Made by a program: the position numbers and the translations under genes
Notes under the pieces: model-generated
Told to the model about the DNA's origin: nothing
The model's database searches: none
Seen by the model: only the letters and a program-made list of their open reading frames with translations
Shown here: positions 11,437 to 22,305 of the stretch, in pieces
How the letters are laid out: every line of letters begins with the position of its first letter
Position numbering within the stretch: position 1 is the first letter of the stretch
Assembly (NCBI GenBank): GCA_037176725.1
Contig: JAZBRS010000049.1
Coordinates: 39,796,001-39,860,000 of the forward strand
Origin: Posidonia oceanica
Taxonomy: Eukaryota; Streptophyta; Magnoliopsida; Alismatales; Posidoniaceae
Direction of reading: 5' to 3'
Length of the DNA: 64,000 bases

Positions 11437-12216
11437 GACTATGGATATAGGGTTCTGGAGGTTAGGAGGAGAAGAAAGCTTTGCTTCTTCTTTGTTTCTA
11501 TTCACTCCTTCTTAGGGTCCTCTTTTGTTGTATCTGACTTCTCCACTCCACGTGTGTTGAAGTCAGTGCGATCGCCACTCTCGGTTTGATTTCACTGGCA
11601 CTCAAGACGCCTTGGGGAGATGTGTGATGGTTGTGGGTTCAACTACCCTGGGACAACGCCTGCGTTGCCCAAGGGTGCCCGTATTTGGTGAATCTCTTCT
11701 TCTTTCTTCTTCCTCCTTGTATGACAAATGTTAACAAAACAAACAGATATGATGCAAATATGGATCAATATGGTGTAGTAACTTATTGAGAATAAATAAA
11801 TAAAAGACATAAAGAGACACAACGAAATACTTACCCGAGGGATTTGACCCCCCCGGTTGCAACTAATGGAAATGTATGCCTAGCTACAACAATATATGAA
11901 ATAAATATGCTTGATTATACTACGGAATTAAACATATGATATGAAAAGAGAAAAATTAAAGAGAGTCCCCTTTTTATCTATGCACGGAGTGCAAGATATG
12001 TTGACATGATGCTACTGATGACAAAGGGAGACTCAAGCTCTTTCAAGGACTCTATCCACTTTCTCAAAGTTCTCTCAAGAGGTGGTTTCTCTCTCTGGAG
12101 ATCTCTCTACTATTTCAATTCTCAGAAATCTCCCCTCTCTCCAAAAATCCTTTACTCTATTAAAAATCCCATCCTATATCAAAAATCCCCTCCTTGACCC
12201 TGTGGGGGTACCCCTG

Positions 12217-12224
12217 CATTTATA
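12217..12224 (-). promoter_or_regulatory. LTR B TATA box
   Basis: Minus strand CTTCTATAAATGCAGGGG, matching LTR C. The nearest dyad module (12,284-12,345) lies about 60 bp upstream. Confidence 0.6.
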
Positions 12225-12283
12225 GAAGTATGGGGGAACAAAAAGGAATTAAATGAATAGACCAGCAAACTTTCCAATTCAGG

Positions 12284-12600
12284 AGTGTTATACACTGGAA
12301 AACCAGCGGATAACGTTATATGCTGGGAGTCCAGCGGGTAACGGCCTCCGAAGCACAGCTGCTAGGATCAAGGAATATTTCCTAATTAAAACTCAATTAA
12401 ATGTCATTAAGTAGTGTTAATTGCATTGACTGGTCAACAAAGTCTACAGAAGGCAAAAACACGGATTTTGTATTTGGCCAAAAAAAGTAAGTTTGGGGCT
12501 GACTGGGTTCCCACGTTGGACGCTAGAAAACCAGCAGCCAATGTTAGCTGCTGGAAAACCAACGGCCAAGGTTATAAGCTGGGAATCCAGTGTACAACAC
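12284..12600 (-). repeat. Dyad modules 7 and 8 in LTR B
   Basis: Module 7 (12,284-12,345) keeps the two-dyad layout but with TTATAC-type half-sites. Module 8 (12,509-12,600) has three dyads, starting GTTGGACGCTAG...CAGCAGCCAA. Arms have changed together in places (TTATACACTGG with CCAGCGGATAA), as expected if pairing, not sequence, is kept. Confidence 0.6.
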
Positions 12601-12810
12601 CCTCAATCAGTCCATCTTCCAAATTTGGTCAAGAAATGAAGAACATTCAAGTTGTTGACACTTGAGGCTTAAATAGGGAGAACGTTTTGAACCGGAGAAA
12701 AGGTTATTGGCTCAAGTAAGATGTCCTAGATTGAGCAAAGAGCTTCTACGAGCGACCTAATGCAATAGACTATACTACCATGAAGGGAGTGCCAAAATAG
12801 GATATCTACA

Positions 12811-14060
12811 ACCACCAGAGATGAAAAGTACAAGCCTTATCAAACCTGAAAGAAACCAAAAATGATAAGGAACAAGACTTATCAAGACGGAAAGAGACCA
12901 GCAATGATAAGGAACGAGCCTTATCAAGACGGAAAGAGGCCAGGAGCGATAAGTACAAGCCTTATCGAACCGGACTACCAGAGATGATAAGTACAAGCCT
13001 TATCAACTGGAAAGATACCAGAAATGATAAGGAACAAGCCTTATCAAGACGGAAAGAGGCCAGGAGTGATAAGTACAAGCCTTATCGAACCAGACCGCCA
13101 GAGATGATAAGTATAGGCCTTATCAACCGGAAAGAGACCAGAAATGATAAGGAACAAGCCTTATCAAGACGGAAAGAGGCCAGGAGCGATAAGTACAAGC
13201 CTTATCGAACCAGACCACCAGAGATCATAAGTATAGGCCTTATCAACCGGAAAGAGACCAGAAATGATAAGGAACAAGCCTTATCAAGACGGAAAGAGGC
13301 CAGGTGCGATAAGTACAAGCCTTATCGAACCGGACTGCCAAAGATGATAAGTACAAGCCTTATCAACCGGAAAGAGACCAGAAATGATAAGGAACAAGCC
13401 TTATCAAGAAGGAAAGAGGCCAGGAGCGATAAGTACAAGCCTTATCGAATTGGACCACCAGAGATGATAAGTACAAGCCTTATCAACCGGAAAGAGACCA
13501 GAAATAATAAGGACCAAGCCTTATCAAGGCGGAAAGAGGCCAGGAGGGATAAGTACAAGCCTTATCGAACTGGACCACCAGAGATGATAAGTACAACCCT
13601 TATCAAACCTGAAAGAAACCAGAAATGATAAGGAACAAGCCTTATCAAGACGGAAAGAGGCCAGGAGCGATAAGTACAAGCCTTATCGAACCAGACCGTC
13701 AAAGATGATAAGTACAATCCTTATCAACCGAAAAGAGACCAGAAATGGTAAGGAACAGCCTTATCAAGATGGAAAGAGGCCAAGAGCGATAAGTACAAGC
13801 CTTATCGAACCAGACCGCCAAAGATGATAAGTACAATCCTTATAAACCGAAAAGAGACCAGAAATGGTAAGGAACAGCCTTATCAAGACGGAAAGAGGCC
13901 AAGAGCGATAAGTACAAGCCTTATCGAACCGAAACGCCAGAGATGATAAGTACAAGCCTTATCAAACCAAAGAGAAACCAGAAATGATAAGAATAAGCCT
14001 TATCAAGATGGAAAGAGGCCAGGAGCGATAAGTACAAGCCTTTTAAATCGGAAAGAGAAG
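12811..14060. repeat. Tandem array, 120-bp unit of three 40-bp dyads
   Basis: About ten 120-bp units, each of three 40-bp subunits. Nearly every subunit contains GATAAG, seven or eight bases, CTTATC; I count about 30, some 25 of them perfect. The subunits differ by flanks (GGAAAGAGACCAGAAAT, GGAAAGAGGCCAGGAGC, CCACCAGAGAT). Because 120 is divisible by three a 214-codon frame stays open with a 40-residue repeat; I regard it as an artefact. By position this is the 3' UTR array of the minus-strand Tat-like element. Confidence 0.9.
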
Positions 14061-15990
14061 CTGATAGGTGATAGGTTTCGGACCCACCGACTGCAAAAGA
14101 GTAACTGATAAGTTTCGGACTTATCGACCGCAAAGAATATAGTAGCACCAAAATCTGAAGGCAAAGCGAAAAAACAGAGGGGCCCGCGACAGTTAGGCAT
14201 GTCAGCCTAGATGCAGCTGGAGGTGCGATACCATGGGACAGCAAAAAAAAAGATGCCCCTGGTATCAGGGATGATACCAGAGGACAACCAAAGTGCCCAT
14301 CGCATCGAAAAGCGATAGACAAAACTGACGAGCTTGTCAAACGAGTAGTTAGGACTACCAGCCCGATGCCGGGAGGATGAATGTAAGGACTCACCGTGCA
14401 AGAAGTGCAATGCCGGTGGGGAATGCAATGGGTAGATGCAAGGGAAAATGCGGGGGCCCATCGTGGTGGGTGTGCAATGGTCTCAGAGTGGGCATGCGTC
14501 ATGGCGTCACGGGGTGACAAACGATGGACATGCCAGTCATCAAGGACCTACCCAACGCGGTGGGCGGCAAAACCTTTGAAAAAGCGCGGAGCCTCAGAGC
14601 GAGGTCAGGCAAAAGGTGCTCGTCCTTAACTTCGATTTTCGAAAACAGGGAGAAGGGAAGGTAGTATATTATAGCATGTTTTTGAGTGGCTTTGGATTCA
14701 AAGCAGCTGTTGCCGAGAGGATGCTTCTGCATTTTCTGACTCAGGGATGCTCAATCCTCGGGCAACGCCATGCCGAGTTGTGGTCCGTGGCTCTCATTCT
14801 CACTCTTGGTTCGGGATGAGGCCTCAGCTTTGCAGAGCATAGCCTTTGGCTACATGTTGGTAGCAGAAGCGTTGGATGTAGCTTCATAGCCTCTGTCTTA
14901 ATTCCTCGGGAACCAACTACCGCTTTTGACACTCTCGGATTGTATTTTTCTTTTCCCCTCATGAGTGACTGGAGTTGCATCTAGCCTGCCAGGGAGGTAG
15001 TTGTTGTCTGCACAAGGGATTGGAGCATGCTGCTGCGCTCAAAGGGTGGGGCTAGGTCCTCCAGATAAGGTATCCTGTGTAGTTGACAGTGTGGTGCTTG
15101 GAGTTGAAAGTTGAGAGGGCTTCGATGCTCGTCCAAGTCACTCCTCTCATTAGCACCTTCTGTCTTCAACTTCTTTCTTCATTTTTCTTTTGTGCTCAGC
15201 ATGCACATCAAGTTATCATATTCTTTTGCTCATATGATCTCTCTTCTTTGGATATGCATGACTTCGCCCTCTTGGGGTAGCGGTCCCTGATGAGGTGTTA
15301 AGAGTTCGGCTGGTCAGCGTACACCCTCAGCCTCTGCAATGTGTACAGGCAGCCTCTGGCTATGTTCTGCTCTGCTATGGTCCACTGCATGTCTAGTGGA
15401 CTCTCTTGATAATGTGGATCTCGCTTCTAGGAGTTTTGAACTCAGCAAGATGTTCTGTTGTGCTCTCAATCTCACTCTGTAGCCACATGCAAGAGATGGC
15501 GTTGCTCGGGTGAGACCTACCTGAGATTGTCGATGTTTGACATCCTCTCAGTATTGCTGCTTGTTATCCGAAGCTAGGTTTTTGGGATTATGCAAATGTT
15601 TATATGTTTTGTAGATTTTACACATGTTTTTGGGCTTTGTGGGTTTTGTGATTTTTATGGGTTTTTGCTTTTTTCGAAAAACATAAAATCAAAACCAGCG
15701 GAAAGGGAAAGCATGTTTTTGTAGTTTTTGTTTTTTTGATTTTTTTGTGTTTGTTTTTTTTTTGTTTTGCAGGATGTAGGAAATGATATGTACATGTAGG
15801 AAACGGAAAGTGCATGTTTTTGGATTTTGATGGATTTTATAATTTTTATAGTTTTTGATAATGCGGGAAAACATGAAAACGAACAAAACCCGAAGAATGA
15901 ATGACAATGCATGCAAAAAGAAAAAAGACAAGGTAAGAGGTACTTACCTGCCAGCAACCTTAGGATGGAGGTGCTGGACCCGCTCCCATG
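14061..15990 (-). other. 3' UTR of minus-strand Tat-like element
   Basis: Noncoding. Inverted and collinear with 32.25-34.23 kb of the plus-strand relative: both share the GTGATACCATGGGACAGC-type block, the GCATTGCA-rich block, the AACAGGGAGAAGGGAAGG block, the block rich in TCATAGCCTCTGTC and the GAGAGTCCACT-type block. A residual GATAAG...CTTATC dyad lies at 14,104-14,124. Confidence 0.65.
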
Positions 15991-16979
15991 CCACTGGTGC
16001 TACCCTAGCGCCTCTGGCCACGTACTCCCTTACCCTTCCATAAACGTTCTGACTGACCTAGGGAAACGGGAATCTCAGGATGTGGGACAGCAAGGGGGGC
16101 CAGAACGACTCCGACGGAATCAGAAAGGTTTGTCGGGGAGGGAACAGAGTGAAGAGCGATGGGAACGATCGCCAAGGATTCGAAGCTAATGAGCTCCTGC
16201 ATGATGTCCCGGAGGGTACGGTAGTCATCTGTCGACTGCCCTGAAGTTTGATGGAAACAGTAGTACGCGTTCGCATCATACCCCCGTGGAAGTGGGTCTG
16301 GTGGCAGGCGAGCTTCCAGGTGCCCCAGATGTGACGCAACCTAAGGAAAGATGACGCTTAGCGGCCCACAAAGCTTGGCGAAGTCGAAATGGCCTCATCT
16401 TTGTCTCAGTTGCGGTCCCTGACGGACCGACACGACGTGATGCGCTAGCTCGTTGGGAGGAAAATCAAGAGAGGGCTCGAGAGGGGGGACCAAAGATGCA
16501 AGAGGAGACGGGGGTGACAAGGAAACTAAGGGGACCGGAGCCAGACACAGACCGACGTGACCAGGAGGATCAGTCGAGGAAGAAGAGGATTCAGCAAGGG
16601 CAAATGGGGAGGGATTAATCTCCAAAGTCCTCGCCTCCTCAGAGCTCGCGCACCCGGAAGAGGGGCAGGCGAACGGGTCTGGTTGAGCAGGTGGTGTTGA
16701 GGGGGCTGAACCTGTGCCCTGCTCGCACTCATCCTCCCCGCCAATCAAGTCTTGAGTGACGTCTCGGAGAGTGCAGCAGCCATCGGTCACGTGTCCCGCG
16801 GCCCGATGGTAGGCACAGTACAAGCCCACATCATACCATCGCGGAAGTGGGTCCGGTGGCGGACAAACCTCGAGGAGCCTCAACCCGGCCAAAGCACAGG
16901 TTGTATCCACGACTAACACCGACATGACCCCAGACAAGGGGGGACAGACCGACCGACTTGCCCCATGCCAAAGCGACAA
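15991..16979 (-). pseudogene. gag: Tat-like gag C-terminus with two knuckle modules
   Basis: Two related minus-strand segments. The first (16,979-16,395) is open and reads CPPPDPLPRWYDVGLYCAYH, then GHVTDGCCTLRDVTQDLI, then an acidic Ser/Pro-rich tail. The second (16,339-15,991) repeats the module in altered form: LPPDPLPRGYDANAYYCFHQ and TDDYRTLRDIMQELI, with the metal-binding His and Cys partly lost. The module resembles the CCHC-like end of Tat-lineage gag proteins. The N-terminal gag domain is absent. Directly after it comes a junction motif (AGCACCTCCATCCTAAGG) also found at 32.23 kb, then the 3' UTR, so no pol lies between. Confidence 0.6.
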
Positions 16980-18241
16980 AATAAGAGACCGGAACTGTCC
17001 TTCTCGGACTGATGGGTGGACTCAAATGAGAAGATGCATGCTTTCTAGTATGAACAATCATGCAATGTGCTTTAGAGTATTTTACTTGCGTTTTATTCAA
17101 CCAAAAGGGAAAATTACAAGTTTAGCTCTAGTTTTGCTTAAAGTTTGAAAGTTAGCTTTATTGTTGCTTTTAAATTATGCCAAAGGGGAGCAAACAGGTT
17201 TCTAATATCTTAACATGGCAAAAGAATGAAGGGGAAAGAAACACGAAGTCATGGCATGCAAACAAACACATAACAAGGTAAAACCAACACGACTAACAAA
17301 AGTAAAAAGCCTGAAGTAAATGCGGATGCTTAATTGGTGGCATGAATGCATTCATGCAAATGGTATGCTTTCTAGCATTCTCTCTCTCACCAATCTAGTG
17401 TGTCCTAGTAGGTTGTCTACTTCAGACTCCCACAAATGTTCAGGTCACCGACTCGGTCAAAAAGTAAGGCTCCCGTCTAGACTCTGGCCAGAGCTCAAGT
17501 ATAACGGGTGGCACGTTAGTGGCCTTGACCCTACCGAAGCATGGGTTGTACCCTCAAGTAGCAACAACACGACCCCTGACAAGAGGGGACAGACCGATCA
17601 ACTTGCCCTGTGCCAAAGCAGCTGAACGAGAGACCGGGACTGTCCTTCTCAGACTGATAGGTGGTCTCAGATGAGAAGATGCATGCCCTATATGATGATT
17701 CATGCAAAATGATTAAAGTTTTTTATCTTGCATGTTTTATTAACCCAAAGGGGGTGAATGTGTGTTGACGTCTCTAGTTGCTCCTAGATTCGACTTTTAC
17801 TTGCTGTTTTTAATTGCCAAGGGGGAAGCAACTAGTCTCTAGTTGTCCTTAATCCTAATGCAAAAGGGGAAGAAAAACACCCAAACATGGCAAGCAAACA
17901 ACATACAATCACAGCAAAAAGCATGGGCATGATATGTGCATGTGTATGTGGACATGACAGTGAAATGAGAAACACTTGTCACATCAAAAGGCAGATATGC
18001 ATGGCACGTGCATGTGTAGTGGCATAGCAATTGTGTAGAACAAAGCATTTACCACTCAAAAGGCATGTATAGTGCATCAAGCAAGTATTTAAGCATGTAT
18101 AATGCATAAACAAAGCAAGTAAAGGCAATGTAAGCAATACAGCATGCAAACAAGCATAAAGCAAGCAGTAAAGCAAGGCAAGGCAAGCACAAGCGGAAAA
18201 CCATGCAAGCGAAAAGCCAAAACGAAAGTCGGACTCTAAAA
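16980..18241 (-). other. Leader region of minus-strand Tat-like element
   Basis: Noncoding between the primer site and the gag remnant. It contains a direct duplication: about 16,850-17,060 and 17,480-17,700 share the GACAGACCGA, CTTGCCC, GTCCTTCTC and GAGAAGATGCATGC blocks. A third, inverted copy lies at 21,730-21,920. Confidence 0.55.
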
Positions 18242-18259
18242 TCCCCAACGGAGTCACCA
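18242..18259 (-). promoter_or_regulatory. tRNA-Arg-like primer-binding site
   Basis: Minus strand TGGTGACTCCGTTGGGGA. This matches, with about one change, the tRNA-Arg primer site known for Ogre/Tat gypsy elements. It follows the inner end of LTR D and gives its orientation and lineage. Confidence 0.7.
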
Positions 18260-21200
18260 GCCTACGAATGCCTGATCCCACAGATCCGGACCGGAGGGGG
18301 TCCGAACGAGAAGAGGAACTTCATGGATAGCGACGCGAAGAAGGAAAGCAAAGATAAGACAAAAATAGAGTCGTCAGCTAGTCTATTCAATCGGGAGATG
18401 AGGAAAACCAGGGGAAATGCAATAAAGCATGCAAATGAATGCAATGCTATGCAAAAAGAATGACTCGTACCAAGGACGAGGGTAAAATGGTCACTATGGG
18501 TCCAAAGAAGGGGTAAGGACTCCTGTTACGTGCGGGGAAGGTGTTAGGCACCCCTGACACGCCCGAGGAATCGATCTTTCTTGGCTGATCGCTCGCATTT
18601 GCAGGAATTTCGGCAATGATTGCCTTTAACTGTACGCTCAGGGGGCGATAAGTGCTATGCCATGCTATGAATGCTTTAATGCCTAAATGCCAGATTGCCA
18701 TGCATGGGAAATTAAATGTGCAGTCTATGTACTCAGCAGCGTCGCCTGTGTTCCGAATCGGGTGAACCCTGGTTCGTGAGAACTCCAGATAGTAAGCATC
18801 ACTACCCTAATGCAAATGCAAGTGATTAAACAAAACACCGATAAAACCACACAATGCAAGTACGACATGCAAATAGGAAAGAAGACAAGGACGGAAAAGC
18901 CAAAGAAAACCACACGATGCGAGCGTAAAACAAGCAAAGGAGAGAGAAGACGGATTCGATACGCCAAGTAAAAACCACACGATGCAAGTATATGACATGC
19001 AAAGGGGAAAGAAAACCAACGTGGAAAACCACGGGAAAGCAGGCGATGCAAGGCGTAAAACTGAAAACAGGGGTCCGACAGCATGCATGGGTGTCAAGGC
19101 ATGTGTCGAAGGCAAATAAATGCGGAAAGCAGCAAGTGAAATGAAATTGGTGCTTTAAAACAATGTTCAGCTAACTGTAAGTGTTGGACGCAGCCATGAC
19201 CTACGTCCAATGTTGGACGCAGGACCAGACAATGTCCAATACTTAAAGAAGGAGAACCTGCAGAAACCATGCAGTCTAGAAAACCGTGCATTCTAGATGT
19301 ATGAATGCGAAGCAATGAAGCAACAGAGGACATGTATATCATGCAAAGCAATCAAGGGAAATAGCCAAAGGAGAGATTTAATGGCCTGGAGCAAGCAAGA
19401 ACTGGATTTAAACACTGCATGGTGTTGGACGCTAGAGTACACAACGTCCAACACAGGACACTGGAGCACTCTGCATCCAACACTCTGCAAACAGAAGCAT
19501 GGAGAAAGGCATACAAACTGATAGAAAAATCATAGAGGCATGCATTTATGTTGCTGTAAACAGGTGTAGGCTAAGCATGCACACATGGATCAAGTAAAAA
19601 TCCAAAAAGGAAAGCATCTGCAAAGCATGCATAAGGAAAGACACAACCAAAGCGTAGGACACAAGCACCACCTGCGTCCTATGTAGGACGCCTACAGTAC
19701 CAGCGTCCAACACACTAGAAGGCCAAGGACATAGAAAACCTGCATAAATCTCTGATACAAACCATGAAAACTTGACAACAACTGCTGTGAGGACTAAGGA
19801 CAAATATGCAAGCGTGGATCAAGTAAACACAAGTGATAATGGCATCATGCAAGCATTTAAACAAATGCAGCTGAGCAGAAACATAGGACGCAGAGCACAT
19901 ATGCGTCCAACATAGGACGCAGAGTGTACCTGCGTCTAACACATAAAAGAGGCATATCAAGCTGTAAGCAAGAACTGAGCTTAGAGACTACTTAAACATG
20001 CATGCAAGCTATAGAAAGTAGGCTAAACCAAGGCATGCAACATAGATCAAGCAAGTATTCCATAGGGAACATTATAGGAAGCATGTATAAGGAAACAAGG
20101 GAACAAAAACCCATGTAAACCAGCATGCAACTTGAAAAGAGAATTGCAAACTTAAACATAATAGCCACAAGACCCAAACACCACTACACATACATGGAGC
20201 AAGTATACAACTCAAAACGAAGCAACACTCAAGCATGGCAGCAAATATAAATGAGCAGGACAATAGGACGCTGGACACACCAGCGTCCAACGTTGGACGC
20301 AGTGTGCTCCAACGTCCAGCATAGGCAAACAGCATAATGATTTGATGCATGAAATAAAGATCCAAGCAAGGATCAAAACTTGATATAAAGCATGACATAG
20401 CATCTGTAAGCATAAGAGAAAGCATGTAGAGTAATCTCACAGAGATACAACTAAAGCATAACAACTTGGAAGCAAAAAGAAGCAAAAAAAAATAAAGACC
20501 TGTAGGGTTGTTGGACACTGCCTCAGGGCACATCCAACATTGGACGCACCAGCATGTGCGTCCAATGGGTCGGGAAGTTTCCTGGCCAAGATCAGTGGCC
20601 AAATCGGCCAAAAATCCCAAACTAACTTGCTAAAAAGCAAGAGTGAGTGACGACGAGCATGTCCATGTGCTTGGCGCCAGAAATAGGTGGGTGGATTGCT
20701 CCACCCACCTCCTCCTCCACGTGGCCGGAAAGCCAAGGCGAGGGGGTATGTGTGCTGTGCTAAGATTCATAAAAGCTATCCTATCATGCTACCACATGCA
20801 CGAGCTAGCTAGGGGTGAAGAAAGCCTACCTCTTAGCAGCTCAGGTGGTGTGTTTGCACTCGGCCGGTCGGCACGGAAAGAGGCGGCAGGCTAACTCCAG
20901 CGAGCTCTCTGGGCACGAGGGAAGCTCTGGAGTGAAGGCTGAAGGCTTGGGGGTGGTCATGGGAGATCACTCAAGGTCGCGAGAGCTCCGGATTCTCAAG
21001 AGGATAAGTGTGGTGAGGTCTGGATCGAGGTGAAGTGCAAATTTTGTGTTGGGTTGCTCTGACATTGGCTGCAGAGGTTGCAGGCCTTGGCAGGCAATGG
21101 CAGAGTTCTTGGTGAGTGGGGAGGCCACGAGGGATGTCAGGTGAGTTAGTGTGGCTTGTCCGGAGGTGGCCAAAGTCGCTGGGGTGGCAGGACGCAAGCA

Positions 21201-21664
21201 GCGGTGACAGTGAGAGCGAGGTGAGCTGAAGACCCGTCAGCGGAGGAATGAACGCCGTGGCAGGGAGTAAGTGGGCTTGACACCTAGCGGGTGGCTGTAG
21301 TGGGGTGAGAGGATGGCTAGTAAGTACGGTATGGGCGGGAGGAAGGACGAAAGCGGTGAGCCAGAGGTGGCGATGGCCGCTGCAACTCCCGACTCGTTGG
21401 ACGCTGGCACAGAGCACGTCCAACGTTGGACAATGCCAATGCCAGCTTCCAACGAGCCTGAGAGGAGAAAGGCTTAAGTTGGGCTTTGCTTTGGTTTAAA
21501 ACTTGAGCTAAATGTGGGTTAAGGCCTAGGTGGGCTTGAGTGAGGGTTTTGGGGTTTAGGTGGGGTTTTAGGGTGGGTTTGAGAGAGAAAGAGCCTTCCC
21601 AGAGTCCGAGCAAGCTTACAAGAGTATCCACCATCTTCCAAGCTGTCAAAATGGGGTGTCTACA
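18260..21664 (-). mobile_element. Tat/Ogre-like LTR D, 3.4 kb
   Basis: Starts TGTAGACACCCCATTTTGAC at 21,664 (minus strand) and ends beside the tRNA-Arg-like primer site. Long LTRs are usual in this lineage. It carries seven dyad modules between 19.18 and 21.45 kb. The end portion (18.4-18.8 kb), with GGGGAAGGTGTTAGGCACCC, is the inverted relative of 38.8-39.1 kb in LTR F. No convincing TATA box was found. Confidence 0.7.
19177..21453 (-). repeat. Dyad modules 9 to 15 in LTR D
   Basis: Modules at about 19,177-19,242, 19,421-19,486, 19,655-19,715, 19,880-19,943, 20,260-20,320, 20,506-20,568 and 21,396-21,453. Each is about 60 bp and holds two adjacent dyads of the TTGGACGC/GCGTCCAA type. The first dyad of module 13 is a perfect nine-base stem (GGACGCTGG, five bases, CCAGCGTCC). 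Confidence 0.85.
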
Positions 21665-22305
21665 GAGCCAAACTTGTAAATTCTCCCCTTCTGGCTAAAT
21701 AAAATGCAAGTAAAACACTTAATAGCATATCTGCATGATTGAGCATTTAGAAAGCATGCATCTTCTCATCCCTGATTCCACCTACTTAGTCCGAGAAGGA
21801 TAGTCCCGATCTCTTGTTCTGTCGCTTTAGCGTGGGGTGAGTTGGTCGGTCTGTCCTTCCTTATTAGGGGTTGTGTTGGTGTTAGTAAACGCTACAACCC
21901 ATGCTTTGGCAGAGTCGAGGCTCCTAACGCACCACGTCGTTACAACCAGAGCTTTGGCCTGGATTTAGAAAGGAACCCACTTTTTCTGACCGGAGTCAAT
22001 AAACCCATACCCATGAGCGAGTCCGAGTAGGCAGCCTACTCAGGACATGCTTGTCGAGAGAGCGCATAATAGGACATTCATCTACATGTGTGCCATTCAT
22101 GCCACCCTAATAACTTGCATTGCATCCATCCCCTAACGCCTTCTTTTTTTTCCTGTTCGCAGGTACACGCGAGATCCTTAGCCAGGAACTCGAGCGTCCC
22201 TCTTCTCTGTCTTCGAGCTATCCGTCGCCTCCGACAATAGCTCGTCTTAGGTCTTGTATCTCTGCTCTCGGCCATAGATCCATTCGCACTCACTCGCGGT
22301 CCGTT
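21665..22305 (+). other. Leader of plus-strand Tat-like element
   Basis: Noncoding; begins where LTR D starts on the opposite strand. The part at 21,730-21,920 is the inverted copy of 16.85-17.06 and 17.48-17.70 kb, with GCATGCATCTTCTC and GTCCGAGAAGGATAGTCCC. A T-rich stretch and CAGG (22,141-22,163) resemble a 3' splice site before gag; splicing of Ogre-type RNAs is known, but its use here is only possible. Confidence 0.5.

Larger units (their letters stand above)
11442..12810 (-). mobile_element. Gypsy LTR B
   Basis: Begins TGTAGATATCCTATTTTGGC on the minus strand at 12,810 and ends near 11,442 beside primer site B, 1,369 bp. It is the inverted relative of LTR C. It carries dyad modules 7 and 8 and a TATA box (12,217-12,224 on the plus map). 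Directly upstream lies the 120-bp array, with no clear polypurine tract between them, so its join to the array may be secondary. Confidence 0.75.

Noticed and set aside
12984..13628. 214-codon open frame with a 40-residue repeat
   Set aside because: It exists only because the 120-bp DNA repeat is divisible by three and lacks stops; no start context, no domain, and it lies in a retroelement 3' UTR array.
159..21453. MicroRNA precursors in the TTGGACGC hairpins
   Set aside because: Stems are only 8-10 bp, too short for plant miRNA precursors; kept as DNA dyads.
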